This document shows positions 33,814-43,802 of a DNA stretch of 64,000 nucleotides, one piece after another. Source of the DNA: Roseovarius atlanticus (GTDB lineage: Bacteria; Pseudomonadota; Alphaproteobacteria; Rhodobacterales; Rhodobacteraceae). The position numbers and the translations under genes were made by a program. The DNA is taken from the NCBI RefSeq assembly GCF_001441615.1, contig NZ_LAXJ01000002.1:372001-436000 (forward strand), written 5' to 3'. The notes below the pieces were generated by a model. That model was not told the origin of the DNA, did no database searches, and saw only the letters and a program-made list of their open reading frames with translations. Position 1 is the stretch's first letter. Each line of letters starts with the position of its first letter.

Positions 33814-34977
33814 ATGAGCCACTTCAAGACCCCCATGCGACCCCTCGTTTGCGCCGTGGCGCTGCTGGCCGTGGCCGGATGCGACAATTTCGACATCGAC
33901 ATGCGCGACGGTGGCCCGGGCACCGCCGAGGCCGCGCGCAACGCCAGCGCCAGCCGGCCCACCCCCGACAGCCGCGGCATCATCTCCTATCCCAATTACC
34001 AGGTCGCCGTCGCCCGCCGCGGCGACACCCTGCAAAGCCTCGCACGGCGCATCGGCGCGGATGTGGGGGAACTCTCGCGCTACAACGGCATTCAGCCGGG
34101 CGACACCCTGCGCGACGGCGAGATCATCGCCCTGCCCGGCCGCGTCGCCGAACCCACCGGCGGGCCTCTCACGCCGCGTCCGGGCGTCGATATCGCCTCC
34201 GTGGCCGGAAACGCGATCGAGAACGCTAGCGCGGGCCGCACCAGCACCGCCAACCGCAGCCTCGACCGCGGCCAGTCCGGCGTCGAGCCTGTCCGCCACC
34301 AGGTCCAGCGCGGCGAAACCGCCTTCACCATCGCCCGGCTTTACGACGTCTCGGTGCGCAGCCTGGCCGACTGGAACGGCCTCGGCCCCGATTTCGCCGT
34401 GCGCGAGGGCCAGTACCTGCTGATCCCCGTGGCCCTGCCCAGCGCGGCACCGAACGAGGTGCAGACCACGGCGCTGGAAACCACAGTGCCGGGTCAGGGC
34501 AGCCCCACGCCCACGCCTCCCTCGGCGGCCCAGCCCCTGCCCGAGGAAAAGACCGTCGCCGCCGCTGAACCTGTCGAAAGCACTGCGGCGCCCGACCTTG
34601 GCGGCAACACCGCCAGCGCCAGCAGCAGCGCGCGCATGAGCTATCCGGTCAAGGGCGACATCATCCGCGAATACGCCAAGGGCAAGAATGACGGCATCGA
34701 CATCGCCGCCCCCGCCGGCACACCCGTTCGCGCCGCCCAGGCGGGCACCGTCGCGGCCATCACCAAGGACACCAACGGCATCCCGATCATCGTGGTCAAG
34801 CACGACCAGAACCTGCTGACCGTCTATTCCAACGTCGACAAGGTAAGGGTGTCCAAAGGCGACCAGATCGCCCGCGGCGGCCAGCTTGCCTCGATCCGCA
34901 CCGACGGCACCGCCGCCCTGCATTTCGAGGTGCGCGAAGGCTTCGACAGCGTCGATCCCCTGCCGTATTTGCAATAA
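33814..34977 (+). CDS. NlpD-like lipoprotein with LysM domains and degenerate M23 domain
   Basis: A 387-residue lipoprotein: lipobox LAVAGC with Cys23, two LysM peptidoglycan-binding domains (VARRGDTLQSLARRIGADVG at about 65-85 and VQRGETAFTIARLYDVS at about 165-185) and a C-terminal LytM/M23 domain. The M23 zinc site is incomplete: the expected His of the HxGxD motif is Asn (KNDGID), and the HxH motif reads ALHFEV, so it is probably not a hydrolase but, as E. coli NlpD, an activator of N-acetylmuramyl-L-alanine amidases at division. It lies after surE-pcm, as in many proteobacteria. Confidence 0.88.
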   Translation: MSHFKTPMRPLVCAVALLAVAGCDNFDIDMRDGGPGTAEAARNASASRPTPDSRGIISYPNYQVAVARRGDTLQSLARRIGADVGELSRYNGIQPGDTLRDGEIIALPGRVAEPTGGPLTPRPGVDIASVAGNAIENASAGRTSTANRSLDRGQSGVEPVRHQVQRGETAFTIARLYDVSVRSLADWNGLGPDFAVREGQYLLIPVALPSAAPNEVQTTALETTVPGQGSPTPTPPSAAQPLPEEKTVAAAEPVESTAAPDLGGNTASASSSARMSYPVKGDIIREYAKGKNDGIDIAAPAGTPVRAAQAGTVAAITKDTNGIPIIVVKHDQNLLTVYSNVDKVRVSKGDQIARGGQLASIRTDGTAALHFEVREGFDSVDPLPYLQ

Positions 34978-35289
34978 GAGCAACCGCAGGTCGTATAACC
35001 GGTCAAGCAATAATTTCCCCGTGGTTATTGCCGCGACCGCAACACAGGCGTAGGGTGGGGTTCCACCCCACCACCGCCCACCGCAAGCTTTGGGTGCCGG
35101 CATATCGGGACAGACCGCGCATCGCCGCACCTTTGTTCCGCGCCCGCAATGATCTAATCGATACCATTGCCGTCACAGCAACAATGCGCGCGCCATCGTA
35201 GGGTGGGGTTCCACCCCACCGCCGCGAAACCTATGAAACAGACACAGCTTACAGCCCGTTTCACTGTTCCCAAAATACTCAAGAATAGC
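34978..35289. other. Intergenic region with two GTAGGGTGGG repeats
   Basis: The 312 bases between convergent nlpD-like and DUF815 genes hold no gene. They carry two copies of the hairpin repeat at 35049-35072 and 35197-35220 and an AAATACTC motif near 35275 resembling part of the dispersed intergenic element. Confidence 0.7.
35049..35220. repeat. Two copies of the GTAGGGTGGGGTTCC hairpin repeat
   Basis: Identical 24-bp copies at 35049-35072 and 35197-35220, each with 8-bp arms GGTGGGGT / ACCCCACC around TCC. Related copies at 47185-47352. Confidence 0.85.
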
Positions 35290-36129
35290 CTACAGGCTCA
35301 CGCCCCGCCGCCCGGCCAGATCGGTGAAATACTGCCACGCCACCCGGCCCGACCGCGACCCGCGCGTCGCCTGCCACTCGATGGCCTCGGCCCGCAGCGT
35401 GGCGTCGTCGATCTCGATCCCGTGGGCATCGCAATAGCCCCGGATCATCGACAAATACTCGTCCTGGTCACAGGGATGAAAGCCCAGCCACAGCCCGAAC
35501 CTGTCGGACAGAGACACCTTCTCTTCCGTCGCCTCGCTGGGGTTGATCGCGCTCGACCGCTCGTTCTCGATCATGTCGCGCGGCATCAGGTGGCGGCGGT
35601 TCGAGGTGGCATAGAACACAACGTTCTCGGGCCGCCCTTCGATCCCGCCATCCAGAACGGCCTTCAGCGACTTGTAATGCTGGTCATCGTGGCCAAAGCT
35701 CAGATCGTCGCAAAACAGGATGAACCGCGCGTCGCTGCCCCGCAGGATGTTCAACAGCCGCCCCACGCTCGGCAGGTCCTCGCGCTGCAACTCGACGATC
35801 TTCAGCTCATGCCCCTCGGCCCGCACGGCGGCATGGACCGCTTTCACCAGGCTCGACTTGCCCATCCCCCGCGCGCCCCACAAAAGCGCGTTGTTCGCGG
35901 GCAGCCCCTTGGCGAAATGCCGGGTATTTTCCAACAGCGTATCGCGCGACCGGTTGATCCCCACGAGAAGGTCCATGTCCACCCGGTTCACGTCCCGAAC
36001 GGGGTGCAGCCGGTCGGGCTCAACATGCCACACGAACGCATCGGCAGCGTCGAAATCCGGGGCCTCGAACGGCGCCGGGTTCATCCGCTCCAGCGCGGCG
36101 GCGATCCGTTCCATAGGGTCTGCGCTCAC
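35290..36129 (-). CDS. DUF815 AAA-type ATPase
   Basis: A 279-residue ATPase of the DUF815 family. Walker A is GARGMGKSSLVKA (about residues 85-97), Walker B is FILFCDDLSF, and an ATSNRRHLMPRDM sensor segment follows; DUF815 proteins share AAA+ features and act in the cytoplasm, but their substrate is unknown. It overlaps tatC by four bases as the last gene of the tatABC-DUF815 run, so it is translationally coupled. A chaperone-like link to Tat export is possible but unproved. Confidence 0.88.
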   Translation of the reverse strand: MSADPMERIAAALERMNPAPFEAPDFDAADAFVWHVEPDRLHPVRDVNRVDMDLLVGINRSRDTLLENTRHFAKGLPANNALLWGARGMGKSSLVKAVHAAVRAEGHELKIVELQREDLPSVGRLLNILRGSDARFILFCDDLSFGHDDQHYKSLKAVLDGGIEGRPENVVFYATSNRRHLMPRDMIENERSSAINPSEATEEKVSLSDRFGLWLGFHPCDQDEYLSMIRGYCDAHGIEIDDATLRAEAIEWQATRGSRSGRVAWQYFTDLAGRRGVSL

Positions 36130-37142
36130 GTCTTGCTCCGGTCGTCGTCCAGATCGTCCACGTCGCCCGCGTCATCCTCGGCATCGGCGTCGAACTCGGC
36201 GTCCATCGGGTCGACCTCGTCCGCGTCATCCTCGAACCACACGCCCTCGGCGCGCAGTTTCTCTTCGCGGGTCTTCTCCACCCGACGCACAAGGAAAATC
36301 GAAATCTCGTACAGCCCGTACACCACCGTGAACAGGATCAGCTGCGTCACCACGTCCGGCGGCGTCACCAATGCGGCCAGCACCAGGATGCCCACCATGG
36401 CGTATTTCCGCACGCCGCCCAACCCTTCGGCGCTGACCAGCCCTGCCTTGCCCATAAGCGTCAGCAGCACCGGCAACTGGAAACAGATGCCGAAGGCCAT
36501 GATGAATTTCAGCGTGATATCCAGGCTCTCGTTCACCTTCCCGAAAAAGGTGATGCGGATGCCCTCGTCGGTCTCCGGCACCACGGCGCCCAGGTTGTCG
36601 GGCACCACCGGCAGGTTCGGGTCCGCCACCGTCTCGACCTCGCCTATCGCGCCGGTCAGCAGGTTGGCGAAGATCGAGCTGACATCGGCGAACCCCAAGA
36701 AGAAATTCATCGCCAGCGGCGTGACCACGAAATGCGCGAACGCCGCGCCCAACAGGAACATGATCGGCGACGCGATGATGAACGGAAGAAACGCCGCCTT
36801 TTCATTACGGTACAGCCCCGGCGCCACGAACCGCCACATCTGCGCCGCGATCACCGGAAAGGCCAGCATGAAGCCGAACACCATCGAGATGCGGAACAGG
36901 GTAAACAGGTATTCCTGCGGGCTGGTATATTGCAAAGTGGGCGACGGATCGCCCAGCGTCCGCAGCGTCGCCTCGATCGGCCCCAGCAGGAATTGCAGGA
37001 TCGGCTCGGCCACGACGAAGGCCAGAACGATCCCCACGAGGAACGCCAATACCGACCGGATCAGCCGCGTGCGCAGCTCCGCCAGATGCTCGATCAGCGG
37101 GGCAGAGCTCATCTCGATGTCGTCGTCGTCAGTGGCGCTCAT
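36126..37142 (-). CDS. tatC: Sec-independent protein translocase TatC
   Basis: TatC is the core receptor for twin-arginine signal peptides at the inner membrane. The conserved N-terminal segment PLIEHLAELRTRLIRSVLA and the RFVAPGLYRNEK loop are present, with six membrane segments. At 338 residues it is longer than most TatC (about 250-280), because of an Asp/Glu-rich cytoplasmic C-terminal tail of about 45 residues (VDPMDAEFDADAEDDAG...). tatB just upstream has a strongly basic tail. tatB, tatC and the DUF815 gene overlap by four bases each. Confidence 0.94.
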   Translation of the reverse strand: MSATDDDDIEMSSAPLIEHLAELRTRLIRSVLAFLVGIVLAFVVAEPILQFLLGPIEATLRTLGDPSPTLQYTSPQEYLFTLFRISMVFGFMLAFPVIAAQMWRFVAPGLYRNEKAAFLPFIIASPIMFLLGAAFAHFVVTPLAMNFFLGFADVSSIFANLLTGAIGEVETVADPNLPVVPDNLGAVVPETDEGIRITFFGKVNESLDITLKFIMAFGICFQLPVLLTLMGKAGLVSAEGLGGVRKYAMVGILVLAALVTPPDVVTQLILFTVVYGLYEISIFLVRRVEKTREEKLRAEGVWFEDDADEVDPMDAEFDADAEDDAGDVDDLDDDRSKT

Positions 37143-37726
37143 GCAGGTTTATCCGAGGCGGTCTTCTTGGCCGCAGGTTTCTTCGGCGCGCTCTTCTTCG
37201 GCGCCGCCTTCTTGGGCGCGGATTTCGACGCCGTCTTTTTCGCGGGCATCTTCTTGGCCGGCGCCGGCTTCGCCGCGCTGTCGGGCTTTTCCGCGGCCGG
37301 TTTCGGCGCGTCGGCCTCCGCCGCCTTGGCCTTGGCCGCCTCTTCCGCCGCCTTGCGCTCTTCGGCCATCTCGGCCGAGCGTTTCGAGATCTTGTCGACC
37401 ATCGCCTTGCGGTCGTCGTCGAACTCGGCCCGTTTCGGCGTGGGGCCCGCCATGGTCTTGGCGGTGAAGCTGTCGGTCGATTTCTTGACCTCGTCCATCG
37501 CCGCGCCCATCGGGTTCGTGGCCGATTTCAAGGTCTTGGAGACCTCATTGACGCCCGCCTCGTCGGCGGCGTCATTCATCGCCCGGCTGAATTCGCGCGC
37601 CATCTGCTTGGCCTTGCCCACGAACCGTCCCACGGTCCGGAACATGCCCGGCAAATCCTTCGGCCCCACGACGATCAGCGCGACGATGCCGATCACCATC
37701 AGCTCGGTCCAGCCCAGGTCGAACAT
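37139..37726 (-). CDS. tatB: Sec-independent protein translocase TatB
   Basis: TatB passes twin-arginine substrates from the TatC receptor to the TatA pore. The N-terminal membrane helix and hinge (MFDLGWTELMVIGIVALIVV then GPKDLPGMFRTVGRFVGK) are typical. The C-terminal half is Lys/Ala/Pro-rich with repeated AAPKKSAPKKPAAKK units and should be cytoplasmic and disordered. The gene overlaps tatC by four bases and starts 9 bases after tatA. The tail is the unusual part; the family call is firm. Confidence 0.92.
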   Translation of the reverse strand: MFDLGWTELMVIGIVALIVVGPKDLPGMFRTVGRFVGKAKQMAREFSRAMNDAADEAGVNEVSKTLKSATNPMGAAMDEVKKSTDSFTAKTMAGPTPKRAEFDDDRKAMVDKISKRSAEMAEERKAAEEAAKAKAAEADAPKPAAEKPDSAAKPAPAKKMPAKKTASKSAPKKAAPKKSAPKKPAAKKTASDKPA

Positions 37727-37734
37727 TTAAGGGG

Positions 37735-37965
37735 TTAAACCTTGTCTTTTTCTTTGTCGTCCTGGGGCGTGACGTCCCGGGCCGAGTCTGCCGCCTCGTT
37801 GCTGGCGTCCTCGACTTCCTTGTTCCCTTCCGCGACGCCCTTCTTGAACGAGGTGATGCCCTTGCCCACCTCACCCATCAGCGACGAGATCTTGCCGCGT
37901 CCGAAAAGGACCAGCACGACCACCGCAATCAGCAAGAGCCCCGGAAGGCCGATGTTGTTCAGCAT
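37735..37965 (-). CDS. tatA: Sec-independent protein translocase TatA
   Basis: The 76-residue pore-forming subunit has an N-terminal membrane helix ([20 protein letters not shown]), the [17 protein letters not shown] amphipathic helix and an acidic/charged tail. It is the first gene of the tatABC run, preceded by GGGAGA, and supports a complete Tat system for folded, cofactor-bearing exported proteins. Confidence 0.93.
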   Translation of the reverse strand: MLNNIGLPGLLLIAVVVLVLFGRGKISSLMGEVGKGITSFKKGVAEGNKEVEDASNEAADSARDVTPQDDKEKDKV

Positions 37966-38096
37966 GATATGTCTCCCTTATCCCGGCCCCGTTTCTGAGG
38001 TCCCACAGGATGTACGTCAACCGTATCTATGCGGTTGCGCCGCCGGTTGGAAGAACCAATCCGCTGCAAAACCCCGGTTTTTGCCGGGCGCAGGCA

Positions 38097-38138
38097 GAAA
38101 ATTCGAATTTTCCGGCCCAATTTTTGCGCAAAAATTGG
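38097..38138. repeat. Two tandem perfect palindromes (locus E)
   Basis: Perfect palindromes at 38097-38112 (16 bp, GAAAATTC arms) and 38117-38138 (22 bp, CCAATTTTTGC arms) lie directly after the symporter stop at 38142. Both resemble the last two palindromes of locus A at 4318-4364. Confidence 0.9.
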
Positions 38139-38141
38139 TGC

Positions 38142-39512
38142 CTACCCCGCCCGCCGCGCCGACGCGAAAACCGTGGCACATCCGACCACCAACACGACCG
38201 CGCATATGGCCAGCAATTGCTCGTACTTGTGCCACTCCGCCAGCGGCGTCGGTGCGAACACCGTGCTCCGCGCGAAATAGGCCACCGCGCCGGCCATCGC
38301 CGCCACGAAACTCACCGAATAGGCCCAGACCGGCACCCGCTGCCCCATCACCAGCCCCGCCAGCAGCACCGGCGTCAGAAAGAGGCTCGCCGTCCCACTG
38401 ACCGCCACCGCATCGAACAGGCTCTGATTGCCCCAGAGTGTCAGGGCAGCCCCCGCCACCATGAAGCCCACCATCGCCACACGCCCGCCGCCCAGCGTGC
38501 GCGGCGCCAGCCCCAGTTCGTCCACCATCAGCCGCGCGGCACTGGCCAGCGCGGAATCCAGCGTCGACAGCGCACTGACCAGCAGCGACAGCAACAGCGC
38601 CACATAGACCCAGGCCGGAAACATCCCCGCCCATGTACCCAGCAGTTCGCCTTCGTACTCCGCGCCCTGCAACGCCGCCTCGATCCCGAAGAACCCGAAG
38701 CCCACGATGCACAGGAACGAGATCCAGAAGGCGTGCAGGAACGACGCGCGCGTCGTCTTCTCGTCCGCGATGAACCCGCGATCCATCATCACCGGGTCAT
38801 GCGCCGGGTAGGAAAACACCTGCAACAGCGCCACCAGCAACAGCACCTGCCCGGTCCACGCCCCGCTCGTGCCCTCGGACGTCAGCACCGCGCCGAAATC
38901 GAACCCCGGCGCTGTCACCAGCGCCACGAAGGCCACGCCGAAAACCACCAAGAAAACAAGCATCTGCACCACGTCCGTGCGCAGCGCCGCGCTCAGCCCG
39001 CCCCAGGCGCTATAGGCCAGGCCCAGCCCCGCCACCAGCAGGATCGACGCCTCGCGCCCCATGCCCACCCCGGGCAGCGCCGCGGCAAAGATCAGCCCCA
39101 CCACCAGCAGGTTGGCGAACACCTCCGACAACAGCCGCAAAGCGACCACGATATTGTAAAGCGTCGTACCCGTGCCGCCGAACCGCCCGCGCAGCCAGTC
39201 CTGCACCGATCCCGCACCGGCACGCCGCAACCGCCCCACGATGAAACCGCCGGTCAGGAACGAGCCATAGTAGGCCGCATAGGCCAGCACGCCCCAGATC
39301 CCGTAGAAATACCCCAGGATGGCCGAGTTCATCAGCGACCGGGCAAAGATCCACGTCGTCACCTGGCTCAGCACCAGCACCCACAGCGTCGGCGCCCGCC
39401 CGGCCACGCTTGCGCCGCCAAAGAACCCCTCGACCGTCGCGCGGCGCGGCGCCACCACGAGGCTCGCCACCAGAACGAGCCCGAAAATGACAATGATGGC
39501 AGTGGTTTGCAT
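38142..39512 (-). CDS. Sodium:solute symporter family protein
   Basis: A 456-residue integral membrane protein with about 12-13 hydrophobic segments, of the SSS family that couples Na+ entry to solute uptake. Characteristic parts are AYAAYYGSFLTGGFIVGRLR near the N-terminus, GLAYSAWGGLSAALRTDVVQ and the Ser-rich LLVSALSTLDSALASAARL helix that contributes to Na+ site 2. The substrate cannot be told. It is not clearly in an operon: an SDR gene lies 110 bases upstream and tandem palindromes follow its stop. Confidence 0.85.
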   Translation of the reverse strand: MQTTAIIVIFGLVLVASLVVAPRRATVEGFFGGASVAGRAPTLWVLVLSQVTTWIFARSLMNSAILGYFYGIWGVLAYAAYYGSFLTGGFIVGRLRRAGAGSVQDWLRGRFGGTGTTLYNIVVALRLLSEVFANLLVVGLIFAAALPGVGMGREASILLVAGLGLAYSAWGGLSAALRTDVVQMLVFLVVFGVAFVALVTAPGFDFGAVLTSEGTSGAWTGQVLLLVALLQVFSYPAHDPVMMDRGFIADEKTTRASFLHAFWISFLCIVGFGFFGIEAALQGAEYEGELLGTWAGMFPAWVYVALLLSLLVSALSTLDSALASAARLMVDELGLAPRTLGGGRVAMVGFMVAGAALTLWGNQSLFDAVAVSGTASLFLTPVLLAGLVMGQRVPVWAYSVSFVAAMAGAVAYFARSTVFAPTPLAEWHKYEQLLAICAVVLVVGCATVFASARRAG

Positions 39513-39623
39513 CGGGTCTGCTCCTCTTCGATCCAGGTCTCGAATCGTTAGCAGCGCCCCAGCGCCCGCGCCAGACTCTTTGCGCAGCCCGACGCGAACG
39601 TGATTGCCCGTGTGCGCGCCTTT

Positions 39624-40403
39624 TTACATCGTGGCGTTGATCGCGCCGCCGTCCAGCAGGATGTTCTGCCCCACGATAAAGCCCGCGTGCTGGCTGCACA
39701 GAAACGCACAGGTCGCGCCGAATTCCTCGGCCGTGCCATAGCGCCCGGCCGGGATCGTCGCCGCCCGCTGCGCACGCGCCTCGTCCAGGCTGATCGACTG
39801 CGCCTCACTCACGCCCTTGTCCAGCGAATCGGCCCGGTCGGTCGCATGAATTCCGGGTTGCAGGTTGTTGATATTCACACCTTTTCCCGCAACCTGCCGC
39901 GCCGTGCCCGCAACGTACCCGGTCAGCCCCGCGCGCGCCGAATTGCTCAGCCCCAGCACCGGGATCGGCGCCTTCACGCTTTGCGAGGTGATGTTCACCA
40001 CCCGGCCCCAGCCGCGTTCCATCATCCCCGGCACCAGCGCCTTGATGAACGCGATGGGCGTCAGCATGTTGGCATCCAGCGCCTTGATGAAATCCTCGCG
40101 GTCCCAGTCCGTCCATTTTCCCGGCGGCGGGCCGCCTGCATTTGTCACGAGGATATCAACGCCTTGCGCGGCGCTTATCACCTTCTCTTGCCCCTCCGGC
40201 GTGGTCACGTCACAGGCCACGGTGGTCACCTCCACGCCAAAGTCGTCGCGAATGGCCTGCGCCGAGGCCTCCAGCGCCTCCGCCCCGCGGGCGTTCATCA
40301 CCAGATCCACCCCTGCCTCGGCCAGCGCCCGGGCACAGCCCAGCCCCAACCCTTTCGACGACGCGCAGACCAGCGCGCGTTTACCTTTTATTCCAAGGTC
40401 CAT
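39624..40403 (-). CDS. SDR-family protein lacking the Tyr-x3-Lys pair
   Basis: A 259-residue short-chain dehydrogenase-like protein with the cofactor loop ASSKGLGLGCA and VTNAGGPPPG. At the usual catalytic position the motif reads LGLSNSARAGLTGYV, so Tyr and Lys of the YxxxK pair are replaced; an Arg takes the Lys position. This SNSAR variant recurs in a recognised SDR subgroup whose chemistry is unclear. Start ATG 40403 has GGGAGAG upstream. It is divergent from the Hint-domain gene. Confidence 0.82.
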   Translation of the reverse strand: MDLGIKGKRALVCASSKGLGLGCARALAEAGVDLVMNARGAEALEASAQAIRDDFGVEVTTVACDVTTPEGQEKVISAAQGVDILVTNAGGPPPGKWTDWDREDFIKALDANMLTPIAFIKALVPGMMERGWGRVVNITSQSVKAPIPVLGLSNSARAGLTGYVAGTARQVAGKGVNINNLQPGIHATDRADSLDKGVSEAQSISLDEARAQRAATIPAGRYGTAEEFGATCAFLCSQHAGFIVGQNILLDGGAINATM

Positions 40404-40575
40404 GATAGTCTCTCCCGATCGTTTGCCCTCAGTTAGCATTTCCGCCCCTACCGGGACCAGCGAAACCCCCGCGCGCGTCGCCGTGTTGACCATATGACGC
40501 CACAATCCTAGGCTATGCCGTCCAGTCACGGCAGCGCCGGTCCACCAACGGACCGCAACAGGCAAAAGGAACATG

Positions 40576-41592
40576 ATGACCAAGGGCCCAGATCGTCCGG
40601 CTTATGCCATCCCCGTCCTTAGGGCGGCGGATTTCACGGTCATCAACGGGGCCAACCTTGGCGATTCCATATCCTTCGCCGACGAGCTGGATCTCGACGA
40701 CACCTACGACCTGCGAGTCGGCGCCCGCCTGCACCGCCTGTCGCTGGCCCCCGGCGACGGCAACGCGCTCACCGTCGTGGACGGCTCCCGCCTCGGCACG
40801 CCCGGCGCCACCGTGCATCTCGACAGTTGCCTGACGGTGATGTCCGCCAACGGCCAGACCTCCGAAATCCTGATCCTGGTCGAGGTCGACGCCGCCGGCG
40901 ACGTGGCCCAGGTCTATGCCCACCCGCTGGCCCAGCTTAAACCGCGCACCGGCTACAGCCTTGTGGGCATCGATACCGTCAACGCCCGCCAGAAATTCGC
41001 CGAGGTGGCCTGCGTTTCCTTCTCCAAGGGCACCCATATCACCATGGCCTCCGGCGCCCAGACCCCGATCGAGGATCTCAAGGTCGGCGACCGCGTGCTC
41101 ACCCGCGACGACGGCCCCCGGCCGGTGCGCTGGATCGGCCAGTCCACCGTACGCGCCGTGGGAGAGTTTTCTCCCATCCGCATCCGCGCGGGCGTCATGA
41201 ACAACACCGGCGACCTGCTGGTCAGCCCCGATCACCGGCTGTTCGTCTACCAGCGTTCCGACGCGCTCGGCGCGGGCCGGTCCGAGGTTCTGATCCGCGC
41301 CCGCCACCTGGTGAACGGCGACACCGTGGTGCAGGAGGATGGCGGCTTCATCGACTATTACCAGCTTCTCTTCGACACCCACCAGATCATCTATGCCGAA
41401 GGCATCGCCGCCGAGACCCTGCTGGTCGACACGCGCACCCGCGCCGTCCTGCCGCAAGAGCTCAACGACGAACTGGCCCGCGCCCTGCCCGGCGGCGGCC
41501 ATGCCAGGCGGACCCACCTCGAATTCGAGGTGAACGAGGGCGAGATCCGGCCCGACATGGCCAAACTGCTCAAGGCCGCCTCGACGCGCTAG
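40576..41592 (+). CDS. Hint-domain (hedgehog/intein-type) protein
   Basis: The 338-residue protein has an unrecognised N-terminal part of about 145 residues and a Hint_2-type autoprocessing domain that begins at Cys146 (EVACVSFSKGTHITMASGAQ), with TPIEDLKVGDRVLTRD and the later SPDHRLFV segment. In inteins and hedgehog the Cys starts an N-to-S acyl shift leading to cleavage; such domains are common in Rhodobacteraceae, often on surface or secreted proteins, but their partners are mostly unknown. Start is the second of two ATGs, five bases from AAAAGGA. No signal peptide is seen. The HxN end motif of self-splicing inteins is not evident. Confidence 0.82.
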   Translation: MTKGPDRPAYAIPVLRAADFTVINGANLGDSISFADELDLDDTYDLRVGARLHRLSLAPGDGNALTVVDGSRLGTPGATVHLDSCLTVMSANGQTSEILILVEVDAAGDVAQVYAHPLAQLKPRTGYSLVGIDTVNARQKFAEVACVSFSKGTHITMASGAQTPIEDLKVGDRVLTRDDGPRPVRWIGQSTVRAVGEFSPIRIRAGVMNNTGDLLVSPDHRLFVYQRSDALGAGRSEVLIRARHLVNGDTVVQEDGGFIDYYQLLFDTHQIIYAEGIAAETLLVDTRTRAVLPQELNDELARALPGGGHARRTHLEFEVNEGEIRPDMAKLLKAASTR

Positions 41593-41598
41593 GCTGCC

Positions 41599-41973
41599 TC
41601 ACACCTCCGAATAGGTGTAGAAGAACTCCTCGCGCACGATCTTGCCGTCCGCCACGGTGTAGACGCCGACCTCTTCCATGTCCGACACCTTGCCGGTCTC
41701 CGTCTCCTTGACCTTCGAGCGGAAGATCACCGCGAAGCGGTCGTCGCCATGCCACATCGGCCCGGTCACCTCGGCCTCCAGCATTTCCATCGCGCCTTCC
41801 CACCACTCGTGCTTGGCCCGGATCCCGTCCAGCCCGTGGGTCTCGCGGCCCTGCCCCATGTCGACGGCTTCCACCGACACTGCGTCGGCGGCGTAAAGCC
41901 GCTCCAGGTTTTCCTTCGCCCGGCCCTCGCGGCATCCGGCCACCAGTTCTGTCCCAACCTGCATCATGTCCAT
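41599..41973 (-). CDS. SnoaL/NTF2-like protein
   Basis: A 124-residue protein of the nuclear transport factor 2-like fold: an N-terminal helix ELVAGCREGRAKENLERLYA, the ADAVSVEAVDMG strand and GHDDRF-type HGDDRFAVIFRSKV. Members include SnoaL polyketide cyclases and small ligand-binding proteins of unknown use. The chosen start (ATG 41973) has GGGAG nine bases upstream; a longer frame lacks one. It converges on the Hint gene with 6 bases between stops. No catalytic residues can be assigned. Confidence 0.75.
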   Translation of the reverse strand: MDMMQVGTELVAGCREGRAKENLERLYAADAVSVEAVDMGQGRETHGLDGIRAKHEWWEGAMEMLEAEVTGPMWHGDDRFAVIFRSKVKETETGKVSDMEEVGVYTVADGKIVREEFFYTYSEV

Positions 41974-42107
41974 CTCTAGAATCTCCCATATGTGTGTTCT
42001 CGTAATGTTCCGATACTGCCACGACGGACCTGCCCGGTCCACTGGCGTCTCGGTCCCTATGCCGCCTCTGGCCACATCCTGACAGCATCACCTTGGCACA
42101 CCAAAAT

Positions 42108-42151
42108 GACACCGACGCGATGCCACTCGGATACCGACGCGATACCGACGC
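42108..42151. repeat. Four tandem 11-bp units upstream of prfC
   Basis: Units GACACCGACGC, GATGCCACTCG, GATACCGACGC and GATACCGACGC occupy 42108-42151; the last two are identical. They end seven bases before the predicted -35 hexamer and are phased to the DNA helix. Confidence 0.75.
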
Positions 42152-42158
42152 CCGAATC

Positions 42159-42187
42159 TTGCACCTGCCCCGCGCCGCCTCTATAGC
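42159..42187 (+). promoter_or_regulatory. Promoter of prfC, predicted leaderless
   Basis: TTGCAC (42159-42164) and TATAGC (42182-42187) are exactly 17 bases apart. The -10 ends seven bases before the ATG at 42195, so transcription should begin at or next to it; no ribosome site is present. Confidence 0.55.
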
Positions 42188-42194
42188 GTCGCTC

Positions 42195-43798
<1,604 letters not shown>

Positions 43799-43802
<4 letters not shown>

